Part shown: positions 25,834-35,479 of the stretch, piece by piece
Numbering within the stretch: position 1 is the first letter of the stretch
How the letters are laid out: the number at the start of each line of letters is the position of its first letter
Origin: Bog-793 sp963761425
GTDB taxonomy: Bacteria > Actinomycetota > Acidimicrobiia > Acidimicrobiales > Bog-793
DNA: 64,000 nt
Direction: 5' to 3'
Assembly: GCA_963761425.1 (NCBI GenBank)
Contig: CAVXGQ010000004.1
Location: 496,001 to 560,000 of the forward strand
Notes under the pieces: model-generated
What the model saw: the letters and a program-made list of their open reading frames with translations, nothing else
Database searches by the model: none
Told to the model about the DNA's origin: nothing
Translations under genes and position numbers: made by a program

Positions 25834-26972
25834 CCGTCGTCGCCACCGACGAGGCCCGGGCCGCCCTGGCGGCGGTGGCGGAGCGCTGCCGACCGTGTTT
25901 CCAGTGCGGCCAGTGCCGAAGTGCCTGTCCGCAGGGCCAGGAAATGGCCGAAGGGCCGCGCCGGGTGATCCGTCACCTGCTGGCGGGAGACGTCGCCCGG
26001 GTGCTCGCGGCCGAAGACGTGTGGCGTTGCGCCGACTGCGACGCCTGCACCAGAGCCTGTCCGATGCAGATCGACGTCGCCGCGGTGATGGCGGAGGTGC
26101 GTGAGCTGCAACGAACCTATGGTGGCACCCGCTGCCCCGAGCGGGGCGCGATCGGGGTGGCAGCCCGGCGGCTCCAGAGGAAGTCGACGATTGACGCGGT
26201 GGGCTTCGGGGCGGCGATGGCCCTTCGGGGGTTCGTTCCCGACGATCTCGTCGAGGCGGCCTCACAAGGGGTGCGCCGCGTCGCCCGCCGTTGGCGAAAG
26301 ACGCCCCGGTCCGGTCCCGCTACCGGGGCAACCACCTTGTTCTACCCCGGCTGCGCGCTCTCCCAGGACCCCGGGCTCTACGGGAAGACCCGCTCGTTGG
26401 CCGCCGGTCTCGGTGTGAACCTGGCGGAACCCGAGGGGGCCGGTTGCTGTGGCCATCCGGCCTTCGGCGCACCGCCGGCGTGTCTCGTCGCCGCCGGGTC
26501 GGTGGTGACCGCCTGCCCGGCCTGTGACCGCTCGCTCGTCGCCGCCGGGGTCGCCACCACCCCCTTGTGGCGAGTGCTGGTCGACACCGCCCGGCGTGAA
26601 GGGCACAAGCTCGCGCCCCGCGCCCCGCGGTTCGTGCCCTACGTGGGGTGCCTCGCCGACCGCGACGCCGCGCTGGCGGCCCTGGCCGAGGCGGCCGAGC
26701 TCGCCGGGGCGACCTCGGTGACGGCCTACCCCTCGCTCCACGCCGGTTGCTGCGGCGGGCTCGGTGCCGTCTATCGGGGACCGAGCCGGGAGGTCCAGGC
26801 GCTGCTGCGGTTCGCCGGGGCGGAGGGGTCCCCGATCGTCACGCCCTGTCTTCTGTGCCGGGACAACGTGCGGGCGGCGGCGAAGCGCAGCCGGGCCGGC
26901 GTCACCGCGTACTTCTGGCCGGAGTTTTTCCGGCCCGCCGCCCAGTCAGAAAAGGGAGGAACCGATGCCTGA
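25830..26972 (+). CDS. HdrC-HdrB fusion (HdrD-like) iron-sulfur protein
   Basis: 380 residues from GTG 25830 (GTGA overlap with the previous stop). The HdrC half (about 1-90) has two [4Fe-4S] motifs, CFQCGQCRSACP and CADCDACTRACP. The HdrB half has two complete CCG domains: YPGCALSQDP, GAGCCGHPAFG, CPACDRS; then YVGCLADR, HAGCCGGLG, CLLCRDNV. All ligand Cys expected for two noncubane clusters are present, unlike the stand-alone HdrB, so this is the more canonical disulfide-reducing site of the operon. There are no membrane helices. The fold is also that of HdrD and GlcF-type proteins; the operon context favours Hdr. Confidence 0.88.
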   Translation: MTVVATDEARAALAAVAERCRPCFQCGQCRSACPQGQEMAEGPRRVIRHLLAGDVARVLAAEDVWRCADCDACTRACPMQIDVAAVMAEVRELQRTYGGTRCPERGAIGVAARRLQRKSTIDAVGFGAAMALRGFVPDDLVEAASQGVRRVARRWRKTPRSGPATGATTLFYPGCALSQDPGLYGKTRSLAAGLGVNLAEPEGAGCCGHPAFGAPPACLVAAGSVVTACPACDRSLVAAGVATTPLWRVLVDTARREGHKLAPRAPRFVPYVGCLADRDAALAALAEAAELAGATSVTAYPSLHAGCCGGLGAVYRGPSREVQALLRFAGAEGSPIVTPCLLCRDNVRAAAKRSRAGVTAYFWPEFFRPAAQSEKGGTDA

Positions 26973-27645
26973 ACCCGAGGAGGAGACGACAGTCCTCGAA
27001 GATAGCTCCTACACCAACCCCTACTCGGTCATCGCCGAGACCACCTTCCACGCCCCGCCCCCGGCCCACCGGGAGATCACCGAGAGGATCGCCAACGACC
27101 CGCGCATGCATGCCCACGTCGAAGGTTTCCTCTCCTGTCTGCAGTGCGGCATCTGCACTTCGGGGTGCCCGGCCGCCCGCTTCGGCGACTACTCACCCCG
27201 CGAGATCGTGCGACGCGCCCTCGACGGCGATCCGACGCTCCTCACCGACGACACCGTCTGGCTCTGCTTCTACTGCTACACCTGCCAGAGCCGCTGCCCG
27301 CGGGGGAACTCCGTCGCGGTCATCAACCAGATCATCCGCGGCCTCCAGGTGGAACAGGGTTACGGGATAAAGCACGTGAAGATGTTCACCGCGTGGGCCG
27401 AGCAGTTCTACGACAAGGGAATCGGTGGTACCCCGCAGGTCTTCTTCCATGACCGGGTCGAGGCCCTGGGCCCGAAATGGCGGCGTTACATGGCCCGCCG
27501 CGACGAGCTGCGCGACGAACTCGGTCTCGGCACTATGTTCCCGTCCGAGCAGGCGGCCACCGAGATGCGCACGATTATGGACGACACCGGCTTCCGGGAC
27601 CGATTGCTCTCGATGGGCGCCTGGGGAGGGGACCGCGACCACTGA
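26965..27645 (+). CDS. hdrC: Heterodisulfide reductase-like subunit C (HdrC)
   Basis: 226 residues from ATG 26965, which follows AAAGGGAGGA; the frame is open upstream, but that part belongs to the previous gene. Two [4Fe-4S] motifs are seen: CLQCGICTSGCPAARF (about 54-69) and CFYCYTCQSRCPRG (about 98-111), the second with aromatic residues typical of HdrC. The C-terminal 110 residues are helical and charged, longer than the minimal HdrC. It is last in the operon and overlaps the HdrC-B fusion by eight bases. It is the natural electron donor for the stand-alone HdrB. No clear terminator is visible in the 95 bases before the convergent cydC gene. Confidence 0.9.
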   Translation: MPEPEEETTVLEDSSYTNPYSVIAETTFHAPPPAHREITERIANDPRMHAHVEGFLSCLQCGICTSGCPAARFGDYSPREIVRRALDGDPTLLTDDTVWLCFYCYTCQSRCPRGNSVAVINQIIRGLQVEQGYGIKHVKMFTAWAEQFYDKGIGGTPQVFFHDRVEALGPKWRRYMARRDELRDELGLGTMFPSEQAATEMRTIMDDTGFRDRLLSMGAWGGDRDH

Positions 27646-27740
27646 GTCGTGGGCGGGCGCACAGCTGCGGCCGCGAGAACCGCCTCGATGGCCCGGGAAG
27701 GCCGTCTCGTCACTCCGTGTCGGTTGGCGCCGTTCAGATC

Positions 27741-29510
27741 TCAGTTGCGCCGGACGGTCGGCGTGCCGGTCGTCGCCGAATGGGATCCCTCGGGGTCCCG
27801 GTGACGATCGGTCGAGGAACGACCGACCTCCCGCCCGCCGTCCAGGGTGATCACCTCGTCGACCAGCTGCCCGAGTTCGGGTTCGTGGCTGACGACGAGG
27901 ACCGAACGCGACCCGGTGGCACCCAGGAGCTCCTCGAGCATCTCGGTCGAGGAGGCCGGGTCGATGTGCGCCGTCGGTTCGTCGAGGGCCAACACCTCGC
28001 TCCCGACGAGCAGAGCCCGGGCCAGGCCGAGCCGCTGGCGTTCGCCGGCGCTCATCGGTCGGCCACCCGTGCCGAGCCGGGTGGCGAGTCCCTCCGGCAA
28101 CGCGGCGAACCACGCCGTCAGCCCGACGTGATCGAGCGCCGCCAGGCACTGCGCGTCGGTGGCACCGGCGGCGGCGAGGCGCAGGTTGTCGCCGAGGCTG
28201 GTGGCAAAGACGTGGGTCGTCTCGGCCATCCACCCGACGTGACGGGCGATGCCGCCGCGGGTCATCTTGGCGACGTCGATTCCCCCGATGGTGGCGCGAC
28301 CGTGCGAGCACGGCACGAAGTGCAAGAGCGCCCAGAGCGCGCTCGTCTTGCCCGACCCGCTCCGCCCGACGAGGGCGACCCGTCGTCCCGGCGGCAGCTG
28401 CACCGACAGCCCCTGGAGCGAGACGGTTTCGCCGTGCACCACCCCGACGTCGTCGAGGGCGACCGCGCAGCCGCCCACGGGCGGGCTGCCGTCGACCTCG
28501 GGCTCGCGGACCGGGGCCCGCAGCTCCCGGAGCCACCGGAGACGGCGAGTCGCGGCCCGGGCGGCGTCGCGGTCGGTAAGCACCGAGGGGAGACTGGCGC
28601 ACTGGTCGTAGACGGCGAGCGCCACGAACACCTCCACCGCGAGCATCACCCCGGAGAGGCGACCGGCGTCGTGGGTGGCGATGCCGGTGGCGACAACGGC
28701 GATGAGCGCCGCCGCCGCGGTCCAGGTGACCCCGGCGCGACCCACTCCGGTGGCGAACGCCCGCCGGGCCGCGCCGGCGTTGGAGCGCTGGCGGATTTGT
28801 TCGAGGCGTTCTTCCACGAGGTCCTCGCGTCCGTAGGCGACGAGCTCACGGGCGGCGCGCATGGTGTCGACGACGGAATCGGCGAGGTCGGTCCGCGCCG
28901 CGGCCTCGCGCTCGGCACCGGACCGGCCGAGCCGGGCGAGCGCCAACGCGACCACGACGATGCCGATCGCCCCGGCCCCGAGCACCGCCCCGACGGTCGG
29001 CTCGACCAGGGCGGCGACGCCGGCCCCGAGGACGACGCTCGCGGTGATGTCGATCGTGGCGGTGACCTTCTTGGCGAACGCCGTCGCGATCACCTCGGCG
29101 TCCGAGACGAAGCCGCTCAGCACGGCGCCGGTGCCTTGGTCGGCGAGCCCGCCGGGAACGAGGGGTTCGAGCGTGTCGAACAGATCGAGCCGCAGCCGGC
29201 CGAGCAGGTCGAGGGAGACGTCGTGGACGCCGAGCCGCTGGAAGTAGCGGGCTAGTCCTCGACCGAGGGCGAAGGCCTGCACGAGGCCGATGGCGACGCT
29301 GAGAACGAACACCGGCGGACGCTCGGCGGCCCGGGTGATGAGCCATCCCGAGGTGGCCAACAGGCCGATGCCGCAGATGGCCCCGATGGTCCCGGAAGCG
29401 ATCGCCCGGGTGAACCGGCGTGGCGCGAGGCCAAGCCCCCGGGGAGACCAGCCGCGCTCCCTCAGGTGAGCTGAACCGCGTTCACCGGTGGTTCGGGCGA
29501 CAGCGGTCAT
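27741..29510 (-). CDS. cydC: ABC exporter subunit for cytochrome bd assembly, CydC type
   Basis: 589 residues: six membrane helices (about 30-300) and an ATPase domain with Walker A GRSGSGKTS (about 395), a signature region MSAGERQRLGLARALL, Walker B VLALDEPTAHID and switch His in SHEPEL. CydC and CydD form a heterodimeric exporter of glutathione/cysteine (haem binding is also reported) needed to assemble cytochrome bd. It is last of the cydABDC operon, seven bases after cydD, and converges with hdrC. The basic N-terminal 25 residues and the C-terminal tail after the ATPase are not conserved-looking. Confidence 0.88.
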   Translation of the reverse strand: MTAVARTTGERGSAHLRERGWSPRGLGLAPRRFTRAIASGTIGAICGIGLLATSGWLITRAAERPPVFVLSVAIGLVQAFALGRGLARYFQRLGVHDVSLDLLGRLRLDLFDTLEPLVPGGLADQGTGAVLSGFVSDAEVIATAFAKKVTATIDITASVVLGAGVAALVEPTVGAVLGAGAIGIVVVALALARLGRSGAEREAAARTDLADSVVDTMRAARELVAYGREDLVEERLEQIRQRSNAGAARRAFATGVGRAGVTWTAAAALIAVVATGIATHDAGRLSGVMLAVEVFVALAVYDQCASLPSVLTDRDAARAATRRLRWLRELRAPVREPEVDGSPPVGGCAVALDDVGVVHGETVSLQGLSVQLPPGRRVALVGRSGSGKTSALWALLHFVPCSHGRATIGGIDVAKMTRGGIARHVGWMAETTHVFATSLGDNLRLAAAGATDAQCLAALDHVGLTAWFAALPEGLATRLGTGGRPMSAGERQRLGLARALLVGSEVLALDEPTAHIDPASSTEMLEELLGATGSRSVLVVSHEPELGQLVDEVITLDGGREVGRSSTDRHRDPEGSHSATTGTPTVRRN

Positions 29511-29517
29511 CGGGAGC

Positions 29518-31329
29518 TCACCGTCCCGCCCGAAGCCGCACGCCCGCCGCCACCCCTGCCGGGTCGCTCTCCCGGTCCGGACCGTCCGCCGGGGACTCGG
29601 TCGGGACGAATCGGCCGGCGGAAAGCGTCACGACACGGTCGGCGAGGCGGGTGACCGCCATGCGATGGGTGACGATGAGGGCGCTGCGCCCGGTGAGCAC
29701 CTGGCGGAGCCCGGTGAGCGCCGTACGCTCGGCGGCCTCGTCGAGATGCACGGTGGGTTCGTCGAGGAGGTACAAGGACCCCGGGTGCAAAAGGGTTCGC
29801 GCCAGGGCGATGCGTTGCAGCTCTCCGGAGGACACCGGCCGTCCGGCGTCGCCCAGGCGGGTGGCGAGACCTGCCGGCAGCCGCTCGGCCAGATCCGCCG
29901 CGCCGGCGGCGGCCAGAGCGGCCAGGAGATCTTCGTCGCCGGCCCCGGGGTTGGCGAGACGGAGATTCTCCGCCAGTGAGCGCCCCAGCAGAGCCGGACG
30001 CTCGGGCAGATAGGTGAGACGCCGCCGCCACGAGACGAGATCGAGGTCGCGCAGGTCGACGTTTCCGACGGTGACCGCCCCGCGGTCCGGGGAGGAAAAG
30101 CCCAGCAGCAAAGAGACCACCGTCGACTTGCCGCTGCCGTTCGGCCCGACCACGACGACGATCTCACCCGGTGCGATGGTGAGGTCGGCGTCGGCGAGGA
30201 CCGGGTCCTCCCGCCCCGGGACCTCGAAGCGCACCGAGCGAAGCTCCACCGGCACCTGTGCCGGGTCGGGCACCGCCGCGGGGCGGGTGGTCGCGGGGTT
30301 GTTCCCGCCCGGTCGCGACACCATGACGCCGGTGGGGTGGCCAGGACCGATGAGCGCCAGGGCCTGAGCGACGGCCGCCAGACCCTCGGTGCTCTCGTGA
30401 AATTCGGCGCTCGCCCGCCGCAACGGCAGGAAGACCTCCGGCGCCACGATTAGCACCGCGAGCGCCGCCGAAAGCCCGACCGTCCCATTGAGGAGCCGGA
30501 GCCCGAGGGGGACCGCCAGGAGGGCGACGGACACCGACGCCAAGGTGTCGAGCACCAGGGCGGAGAGGAAGGCGGTGCGCAGCGTCGAAAGGCTCGCCTC
30601 GCGTAGCGCCGTACCGGCGCGTTCGATGCGGGACCGCTGCTCGGCCGTGCGGTCGAAGGCCCGCAGGATGGGGAGGCCCTCGAAGACGTCGGTGATGCGA
30701 CGGCCGAGGTCCTCGACCTGGCGCCAGCGGTCCCCCGCCAGCGTGAGGCTCGCCCGCCCGACGAGCGCGCCGAAGACGGGGAACAGGACGATGGCGACGA
30801 CGACGATGACGCCCGAGATCCAGTCGAGCACGCCCACGGCGATCCCCAACGCGATCGGCGCCACCACCGCCAAGACGAGGTCCGGCAGGCACCGCCCGAC
30901 GTAGACGTCCAGGGCGTCGAGTCCCCGGCCGGCCACCGTCGCGAGATGGCCCGGGTCGCCGCCCTCACCGGAGGGGGCGCGCCCGAGAGCGCTGGTGACG
31001 AGCCGCGTCCGCAGGTCGGCCTTGGCCCGGGTAGCGCCGAGGTGGGCGAGCGTCTCGCCACCGAGCGCCGTGAGCCCGCGCACCACCGCGGCCCCACCTA
31101 GCCAGACGAAGGCGCTGAGGCGGTCGCCGGGACGGGCACCGGGCATCGCCCCGGCGAGGAGGTGGGCGAGCGCGACGGCCTGCACGACGAGCGTCGCGGT
31201 GGAGACCAGCCCGACGGCGACCGAGGCGGCGACGGTGCGCCGGACGACGGGGAGTTCGCCGACGCGGCGCCTATCGGCGCCAGAACGGGACCGCTCCGCC
31301 CCCCGGCGCCTGCCGAAGCGGCCCGGCAC
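29518..31329 (-). CDS. cydD: ABC exporter subunit for cytochrome bd assembly, CydD type
   Basis: 603 residues from a GTG at 31329, two bases after the cydB stop; the longer open frame upstream overlaps cydB and is not protein-like. Membrane domain at about 35-300; ATPase with Walker A GPNGSGKST, signature VSSGELQRIALARTLL and Walker B LYLLDEPTVHLDE; switch His in VTHRMAV. It partners CydC as the first exporter subunit. The order cydA-cydB-cydD-cydC matches many Actinobacteria and Firmicutes, which supports the assignment of D and C. Confidence 0.9.
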   Translation of the reverse strand: MPGRFGRRRGAERSRSGADRRRVGELPVVRRTVAASVAVGLVSTATLVVQAVALAHLLAGAMPGARPGDRLSAFVWLGGAAVVRGLTALGGETLAHLGATRAKADLRTRLVTSALGRAPSGEGGDPGHLATVAGRGLDALDVYVGRCLPDLVLAVVAPIALGIAVGVLDWISGVIVVVAIVLFPVFGALVGRASLTLAGDRWRQVEDLGRRITDVFEGLPILRAFDRTAEQRSRIERAGTALREASLSTLRTAFLSALVLDTLASVSVALLAVPLGLRLLNGTVGLSAALAVLIVAPEVFLPLRRASAEFHESTEGLAAVAQALALIGPGHPTGVMVSRPGGNNPATTRPAAVPDPAQVPVELRSVRFEVPGREDPVLADADLTIAPGEIVVVVGPNGSGKSTVVSLLLGFSSPDRGAVTVGNVDLRDLDLVSWRRRLTYLPERPALLGRSLAENLRLANPGAGDEDLLAALAAAGAADLAERLPAGLATRLGDAGRPVSSGELQRIALARTLLHPGSLYLLDEPTVHLDEAAERTALTGLRQVLTGRSALIVTHRMAVTRLADRVVTLSAGRFVPTESPADGPDRESDPAGVAAGVRLRAGR

Positions 31330-31331
31330 GG

Positions 31332-32381
31332 CTACTCGGCGACGGCGGTGGCGGTTGGGGCGACCGGGCGGACGAGGCGCTGGCGGAAGACCCAGTACGT
31401 CCAGGCCTGGTAGGCGAGGACGAAGGGCGTGAAGCAGGCCGCCGCGATGCTCATGACCACAAGCGTGTTGTGCTGCGAGGCGCTCGCCGCGATGGTGATG
31501 GCGTTGGCGGCCCGGTTGCTTGCCGGCAGGACGGCGGGGAACATCCGGCTGAAGGCCGCCCCCATCGTGGCGAGGATCGCCAACCCGGTGGCGGCGAAGG
31601 CCCACCCCTGGCGGTGGACGCGCACCAGAGCGGTCGCCGCGGCCACCGCGACGATCGCGCCGATCCCGAGGGCCAGGGGCAGCACCCCGCTCACCGAACC
31701 GACCATCGCTGGCCGGCTGGCCTCCGCCACCCAGATGACGGTGGCCCCGAGTAGCAGTACCGCGGCGACACCCACGTACCCGGCGGCGCGCCGCGCCCGG
31801 ATGGCGACGTCACCGTTCGTCTTGAGGGTGAGGAACAGGGAGCCGTGGAAGACGAACACGGCCAGGCTGGCCAGCCCTCCGACGATGGCGATCGGGTGGA
31901 GCAGTCCGGGAAGGCCCCCGTAGTAGTGACCGCCGGGCGACAGCGGCACGCCGTGGGCGAGGTCGGTAAAGGCGACGCCCCATACGATCGCCGGGATCAG
32001 GCTGCCGACGAAGTTGGCCACGTCCCAGGTCCGGCGCCAGCTCGGCCGGTCGTCGTGTCCCCGGAACTCGAACGAGACCCCCCGGAAGATGAGGGCCAAC
32101 AATATGAGGAATAGCGCCAGGTAGAACCCGCTGAACAGGCGCGCGTACCAGAGCGGGAAGGCGGCGAACATGGCCCCGCCGGCGACGAGGAGCCAGACCT
32201 CGTTGCCATCCCAGACCGGCCCGACGGCGTTGAGACACACCCGACGGTCGGATTCATCTCTGATGATGAACGGGGTGACGACCGCCACGCCGTAGTCGAA
32301 TCCCTCGAGGAAGAAATAGCCGGTCCACAACAGCCCGATGAGGGCGAACCACGTGGTGTTGAGATCGGAGAAGGGAGCCAT
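31332..32381 (-). CDS. cydB: Cytochrome bd oxidase subunit II
   Basis: 349 residues, nine or so membrane helices. It begins MAPFSDLNTTWFALIGLLWT, with the conserved GYFFLEGFDYGV and WDGNEVWLLVAGGAMFAAFP motifs of CydB, near residues 20 and 55. It forms the membrane heterodimer with CydA that oxidises quinol and reduces oxygen with high affinity, without pumping protons. It starts nine bases after the cydA stop. Confidence 0.95.
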   Translation of the reverse strand: MAPFSDLNTTWFALIGLLWTGYFFLEGFDYGVAVVTPFIIRDESDRRVCLNAVGPVWDGNEVWLLVAGGAMFAAFPLWYARLFSGFYLALFLILLALIFRGVSFEFRGHDDRPSWRRTWDVANFVGSLIPAIVWGVAFTDLAHGVPLSPGGHYYGGLPGLLHPIAIVGGLASLAVFVFHGSLFLTLKTNGDVAIRARRAAGYVGVAAVLLLGATVIWVAEASRPAMVGSVSGVLPLALGIGAIVAVAAATALVRVHRQGWAFAATGLAILATMGAAFSRMFPAVLPASNRAANAITIAASASQHNTLVVMSIAAACFTPFVLAYQAWTYWVFRQRLVRPVAPTATAVAE

Positions 32382-32390
32382 CTTGACCTC

Positions 32391-33773
32391 TCAGTACACG
32401 AAGCCCGGCACCAACGACTGCTTGGAGTCGGCGTCGACCTTGTCGAGCGGCCGGCGGGCCGAGCGCGTCATCAGGGCGGCCTCGATCACGCCGAGGGCGG
32501 TGTAGATGAGAACGAACACGGCCAGTGTGGCCGCGACGTCGGCGATGGTGACGCTCGACACGCCCTTGGCCGTCAGCATCACGCCGTAGACGATCCAGGG
32601 CTGGCGGCCCACCTCGGTCAAGATCCAGCCCGACGTGTTCGCCACGAAGGGCAGGACGATGCCGATGAGGGCGGCTCGCCGGAACCATAGGTTCTGACCC
32701 AGCTTTCTCTTCCTGGCGAGGCACGCGCCCCACGCGCCGATAAGGATCATCAGGATCCCGGCGCCGACCATCACCCGGAACGACCAGTAGGTGAGCCAGA
32801 TCATCGGGATGTAGCTGCCGGGCCCGAACTTGGCCACATCGGCCGCCTGGATGTTGTCGATCCCCGGCACCTGGCCGTTCCAACTCAGATCCTCGATCAA
32901 CGAGAGGACGTGCGGCGCCCGGACCTGGAGCACGGGCTGATCCGACAGGTCGGTGATCGTGAGCAACGAGAAGGGCGCCCCGTTCGTGGTGTGGTAGAGG
33001 GCCTCGGCTGCCGCCATCTTCATCGGCTCCTGGGTGTCCATGACCCGGCCCAGGGAGTCGCCCGCCACTGCGGTGAGCACCACGGAGACCAACAAGAAGA
33101 TGGTGGCGAGGTGGGCGGAACGCAGGAAGGCGCGGCGATCGTCTGGGTTGTCCCGGTCGCGATGGGCCCGCCAGACGCTGATGCCCAGGGTGAGGGCGCC
33201 GCCGGTGGCGAAGGCGGCCAGCACGGTGTGGAAGAACGAAGCCCAAAGCGTCGAATTGCCGAGTATCAACCAGAAGTTCGTGAGCACCGCCTGCCCGTGG
33301 ACGACCTTGTAGCCCACGGGGTGTTGCATCCAGGCATTGGCCGCCAGGATGAACAGGACGGAGAGCACCGTGCCCACCGCCACCAACCAGATGGTGGCGA
33401 GGTGTAGCCGAGCCGAGAGGCGCCCCCGCCCGAAGATCCACAGCCCGACGAAGGTTGACTCCATGAAGAACGCCAGCAAGCCCTCGATGGCCAGCGGGGC
33501 ACCGAAGATGTTCCCGACGAAGACCGAGTACGAGGACCAGTTAAGGCCGAACTGGAACTCAAGGACGATACCGGTGACGACGCCGACCGCGAGGTTGATG
33601 AGGAACAGCCGGCCGAAGAAACGGCTGAGCCGGTCCCAGCCCGGGTCCTTTTTCCGGTAGGCGAGGGTCTGCATGATGGCGACGAGGAAACTGAGACCGA
33701 TGGTCAACGGCACGAAGAAGAAGTGGAAAACCGTGACGACGGCAAACTGCCAGCGCGCCAGGTCGAGCGTCAT
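32391..33773 (-). CDS. cydA: Cytochrome bd oxidase subunit I
   Basis: 460 residues from the ATG at 33773 (MTLDLARWQFAVVTVFHFFF), which has GGGGGGAGAGG upstream; an ATG seven codons earlier is less likely. The haem-ligand His is at residue 17 (E. coli His19). The quinol-site motif GRQPW is present (about 370), and the Q-loop is of the short type found in Gram-positives. It is first in the cydABDC operon. Such oxidases serve under low oxygen or oxidative stress. The promoter must lie in 33774-34042; I see no clear Rex-type operator there. Confidence 0.95.
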   Translation of the reverse strand: MTLDLARWQFAVVTVFHFFFVPLTIGLSFLVAIMQTLAYRKKDPGWDRLSRFFGRLFLINLAVGVVTGIVLEFQFGLNWSSYSVFVGNIFGAPLAIEGLLAFFMESTFVGLWIFGRGRLSARLHLATIWLVAVGTVLSVLFILAANAWMQHPVGYKVVHGQAVLTNFWLILGNSTLWASFFHTVLAAFATGGALTLGISVWRAHRDRDNPDDRRAFLRSAHLATIFLLVSVVLTAVAGDSLGRVMDTQEPMKMAAAEALYHTTNGAPFSLLTITDLSDQPVLQVRAPHVLSLIEDLSWNGQVPGIDNIQAADVAKFGPGSYIPMIWLTYWSFRVMVGAGILMILIGAWGACLARKRKLGQNLWFRRAALIGIVLPFVANTSGWILTEVGRQPWIVYGVMLTAKGVSSVTIADVAATLAVFVLIYTALGVIEAALMTRSARRPLDKVDADSKQSLVPGFVY

Positions 33774-34042
33774 CGCCTCTCCCCCCGTAGTCAACTTGGG
33801 CTGACATTAGCGGTGCAATTTGGTGGCGCCTCGCGTTTGGCGACCAGAACGAGACGGCTGGGGCCGGGACCCTCCGGCGCCAACCGGGTGCAACCCCGGG
33901 GCGGGTGGCGAGGTGGGCGCGTAGCTTTCCTGGAAAGGGTCCGTCCAGCGGGGAAGCGACGAGCCGCCTGCGCGTGCTGTCGGTTGTCCGATCCGCGGTC
34001 TTGGTCCCGCGGCTCGGATCTCGCCGGGTCACCCCGTGCGGC

Positions 34043-35479
34043 TCAGCGATCGCTGGAGATCGGCCCTTTCGTCGCGGGATTCGACGAAGCGTCCCTCGCG
34101 GCCGCTCGCCGCACCAGTCGCCGGTAGCGGGCCCGGATCTCGTCGAGGTCGTTCGGTTCCGACACCGACTCTTCGGCGCTGCGGAGGATCGCCTCGGCCT
34201 GGCGCAGAAGGACACGACGCTGATCGGAGGAGACGGTCTCGTTCGTGATGGTGCGGAGCGCGTCGATCAGGCGGATGATCACCGCGGGCATGCCCCTTGC
34301 CGCCTGGCGGATCTTGTCGAAGGCCCGATTGACCATGTGGGCATAGGACGGATCGGTTTCGATGAGCCGGATGCGTCCTTCGCGGTCCCGGTAGACGCCT
34401 TCCACCAGAGGACGGCCTGACACCCGACTGAGGCCCGCAGCCAGCCAGTCGATGCAGGTGAGGGCGGTGAAGGTGTCGTTGACCGCGGGCGAAAGGGCCC
34501 GGATCGCGATCTCGACCAGCTGATCGATCGCGAACACCGGGTCCTGCATCAAGGTGCGGTGTGGCCCGGTCACGTGGGCCTTGGCGAGGGCGATGGCGAC
34601 CCGGTCCGCGGCCTCACTGGGCCACACCATCGCCAGCGGTCGGCCGGCCACCACGAAGTGGCCGGGGCGGTGCTCGAGCCGGATGACCGCGTTGTTGCGG
34701 GTCGCGATCTCGACGAGCTGCGCGTAGCCGACGAACTGCAGGTAGCCGCTTACACCGGCCGCCACCGAAGCTCCGCTCCCGTCGATCAAGGGCAGCAGTT
34801 CGGACAACGACCGCCCCCTCCCTTCGACGGCCGGCTGTTCTTCCGGCGCGATCTCGGGGAATTCCGCATCGATCGCACGCCCCAGGTCCCGCGCGATGCC
34901 CGCGATGACCTCGGGCAGCTGGATGGACTTCGCGATGTGGTGGATGAAGTAGATGAGCACCGCCAGGTCCACCAGCACCAGCGCCTCGGCGATCGTGATC
35001 GAGAGGTGAGGAACGAAGGTGCCGTGGGAGTCGTTGGTGATGGCGACCAAGGTGAGCAGCGAGTAGACGAACGTCGACACGAAGGTGCCCAGCGTGACCT
35101 GATTGCCGACGTCACGGATGAAGTTCCGCATCATGCGTGGCCCGAACTGCTGGGAGGCGAGCGTGAGCGCCACGATGGTGACCGAGAACACCACGCCGAC
35201 GACGGTGATGATGGCCGCGGCGATCCCAATGAGCACCTCGCGACCCGCATCCGCACTGCCCCTCGCGATCCAGAACGGCAAGGCCAGGTGCCCGTGGTAG
35301 ACGGCCCAGTCGATCTCCACGGTGACGAGGAACAAGAGACCGGCGATAAGCACGAGCACGGTCGGTACGAGCCAGAAGGTGGTGCGGAGTGCCTCCCACC
35401 GCCAACTCGGCAGTCGGACCTGTCTGGTTCGCCCGCGTACCTCGTCGGACGACGTGGGAACGCGCTCGGGTTCAATCAT
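34043..35479 (-). CDS. DUF2254 family membrane protein
   Basis: 478 residues. Four hydrophobic helices occur at about 32-52, 80-108, 128-148 and 160-182, separated by short loops, followed by a soluble C-terminal domain of about 280 residues containing RALSPAVNDTFTALTCIDWL, the most conserved stretch of DUF2254 proteins. The family is widespread in bacteria and has no assigned function. It stands alone, upstream of the cyd operon on the same strand and 270 bases away from it. Confidence 0.88.
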   Translation of the reverse strand: MIEPERVPTSSDEVRGRTRQVRLPSWRWEALRTTFWLVPTVLVLIAGLLFLVTVEIDWAVYHGHLALPFWIARGSADAGREVLIGIAAAIITVVGVVFSVTIVALTLASQQFGPRMMRNFIRDVGNQVTLGTFVSTFVYSLLTLVAITNDSHGTFVPHLSITIAEALVLVDLAVLIYFIHHIAKSIQLPEVIAGIARDLGRAIDAEFPEIAPEEQPAVEGRGRSLSELLPLIDGSGASVAAGVSGYLQFVGYAQLVEIATRNNAVIRLEHRPGHFVVAGRPLAMVWPSEAADRVAIALAKAHVTGPHRTLMQDPVFAIDQLVEIAIRALSPAVNDTFTALTCIDWLAAGLSRVSGRPLVEGVYRDREGRIRLIETDPSYAHMVNRAFDKIRQAARGMPAVIIRLIDALRTITNETVSSDQRRVLLRQAEAILRSAEESVSEPNDLDEIRARYRRLVRRAAARDASSNPATKGPISSDR

